This document shows positions 5,167 through 5,705 of a stretch of DNA of 5,705 nucleotides, one piece after another (the first letter of the stretch is position 1; each line of letters starts with the position of its first letter). The DNA is from Candidatus Aenigmatarchaeota archaeon (GTDB taxonomy: Archaea; Aenigmatarchaeota; Aenigmatarchaeia; QMZS01), in the NCBI GenBank assembly GCA_003663295.1, contig QMZS01000062.1, positions 1 to 5,705 of the forward strand, read 5' to 3'. A program made the translations under genes and the position numbers. The notes under the pieces are model-generated. The model was not told the origin of the DNA. It saw only the letters and a list, made by a program, of their open reading frames with translations, and made no database searches.

Positions 5167-5705
5167 TTACTCTGACGGACAGCACCAATAATAGGTTATA
5201 GGATCACTTAGGCAGCTCCAAGCCTTACCATAGTTTGTGGTACCCCCTACACAAAGACCAGTGTCAGTTGAACAACCATCAGCCGGCACATCAGGTGCAT
5301 AAAGATGAGCCCCAGCAGTAGCAGCACATGGTTGTTTATTCCATATCTTTACATCATTCATATTCTGTGTCCACTGTGTTTTACAACAAGCTAAGGCATC
5401 TTCCGCTGAAGCAGTTGACTTGACAACCACACTATAACTTTTATCAACTGTTTTACTCCATTTTCCTGTTGATGGATTAATTTCTCTAACCCATCCACTC
5501 GGACATCCATCTATTATCCACATACAAGCGCCCTCGGGAAGATCTCCCCAACCCTTACTCACATCCTTACAATTAGCACCGTTTTCATCACAGTACTGGT
5601 ATGCTTTCACTTTATCAGAACTGTTATTACCAAGTTGGATGTTTCCACTCACATCTAAATCCCCCTCAATTGCTGTAGCTTTAAGAGTTGTATTTCCACT
5701 CACAT
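5167..5705 (-). CDS. Cysteine-rich, probably surface or secreted protein, C-terminal part (5'-truncated by window edge)
   Basis: I do not recognise a named family. The reading frame runs off the right edge: the GTG at 5701-5703 sits inside a repeat (VSGNTTL, then DVSGNIQL 17 residues later) and the preceding bases fit an Asp codon, so it is an internal Val and not a start. About 179 residues are visible. The first 30 are the repeat, like the beta-rich stalks of tail-fibre and archaeal surface proteins. Next comes AYQYCDENGANCKDVSKGWG, a linker of a style I associate with DPANN surface proteins. The rest is rich in Trp, Gly, Thr and Cys: 12 cysteines, including two CC pairs, ending YYWCCPSE. 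The even, dense cysteine count suggests disulfides outside the cytoplasm. There is no C-terminal anchor; any signal peptide lies outside the window. The gene has higher GC than its neighbours (28 G/C of 60 at 5221-5280, against 19 of 60 at 3361-3420). It ends with tandem stops TAA TAG. Confidence 0.8.
   Translation of the reverse strand, partial: VSGNTTLKATAIEGDLDVSGNIQLGNNSSDKVKAYQYCDENGANCKDVSKGWGDLPEGACMWIIDGCPSGWVREINPSTGKWSKTVDKSYSVVVKSTASAEDALACCKTQWTQNMNDVKIWNKQPCAATAGAHLYAPDVPADGCSTDTGLCVGGTTNYGKAWSCLSDPITYYWCCPSE
5642..5705 (-). repeat. Direct repeat with 51-base period inside the surface-protein gene
   Basis: TTTCCACTCACAT occurs at 5642-5654 and again at 5693-5705, a perfect 13-base match exactly 51 bases (17 codons) apart. 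On the coding strand it encodes (D)VSGN, so the protein carries a 17-residue repeat of which only the last one and a fraction are visible. The match reaches the edge of the window, so further copies may lie beyond it. Confidence 0.7.

Noticed and set aside
5701..5703. GTG as start codon of the minus-strand surface-protein gene
   Set aside because: It is the Val of a repeated DVSGN motif and the flanking two bases match the repeat's Asp codon, so the frame continues beyond the window.

Overview
The window looks like a piece of an AT-rich archaeal genome, most likely from a small-genome lineage of the DPANN type (Woesearchaeota/Pacearchaeota-like). The archaeal call rests on an Alba chromatin protein, an archaeal-type Rad50, and gene starts that lack Shine-Dalgarno sequences but have AT-rich, TATA-like stretches upstream. 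The DPANN placement is an inference from AT richness, short gaps and gene style; no marker gene here proves it.

Layout, left to right. (1) Bases 2-1048 (+) hold the C-terminal two thirds of CTP synthase (PyrG), cut by the left edge, with the whole glutaminase domain present. (2) Bases 1049-1250 hold no intact gene, only a short open frame that may be a gene remnant. (3) On the minus strand, alba (1896 or 1926 down to 1627) is followed after 19 T-rich bases by a gene for a small protein with one membrane helix and an OB-fold-like domain (1607-1251). (4) The divergent spacer 1927-2069 carries an inverted repeat and probably the promoters of alba and rad50. (5) rad50 (2070-4301, +) encodes a compact but complete Rad50 ATPase with its zinc hook. 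(6) 38 bases on lies a gene for a paired-CBS-domain protein ending in a four-cysteine zinc ribbon (4340-4885, +). (7) The convergent spacer 4886-5166 has no convincing gene but several inverted repeats, including an unusually GC-rich hairpin. (8) Bases 5167-5705 (-) hold the C-terminal part of a cysteine-rich, probably secreted or surface protein, cut by the right edge.

The genes do not form a single pathway. CTP synthase makes CTP for nucleic acid and lipid synthesis. Alba and Rad50 both act on DNA (packaging and double-strand break repair) and share a divergent control region, although the usual partner mre11 is not in view. The CBS protein is probably an adenylate-type nucleotide sensor. 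The last gene is more GC-rich, cysteine-rich and repeat-bearing than the rest and belongs to the accessory, cell-surface part of the genome. I see no rRNA, tRNA, CRISPR array, transposase or toxin-antitoxin pair, and no strong case for a new defence or mobile system. The least explained parts are the membrane-anchored OB protein next to Alba, the structured spacer 4886-5166 and the cysteine-rich surface protein.
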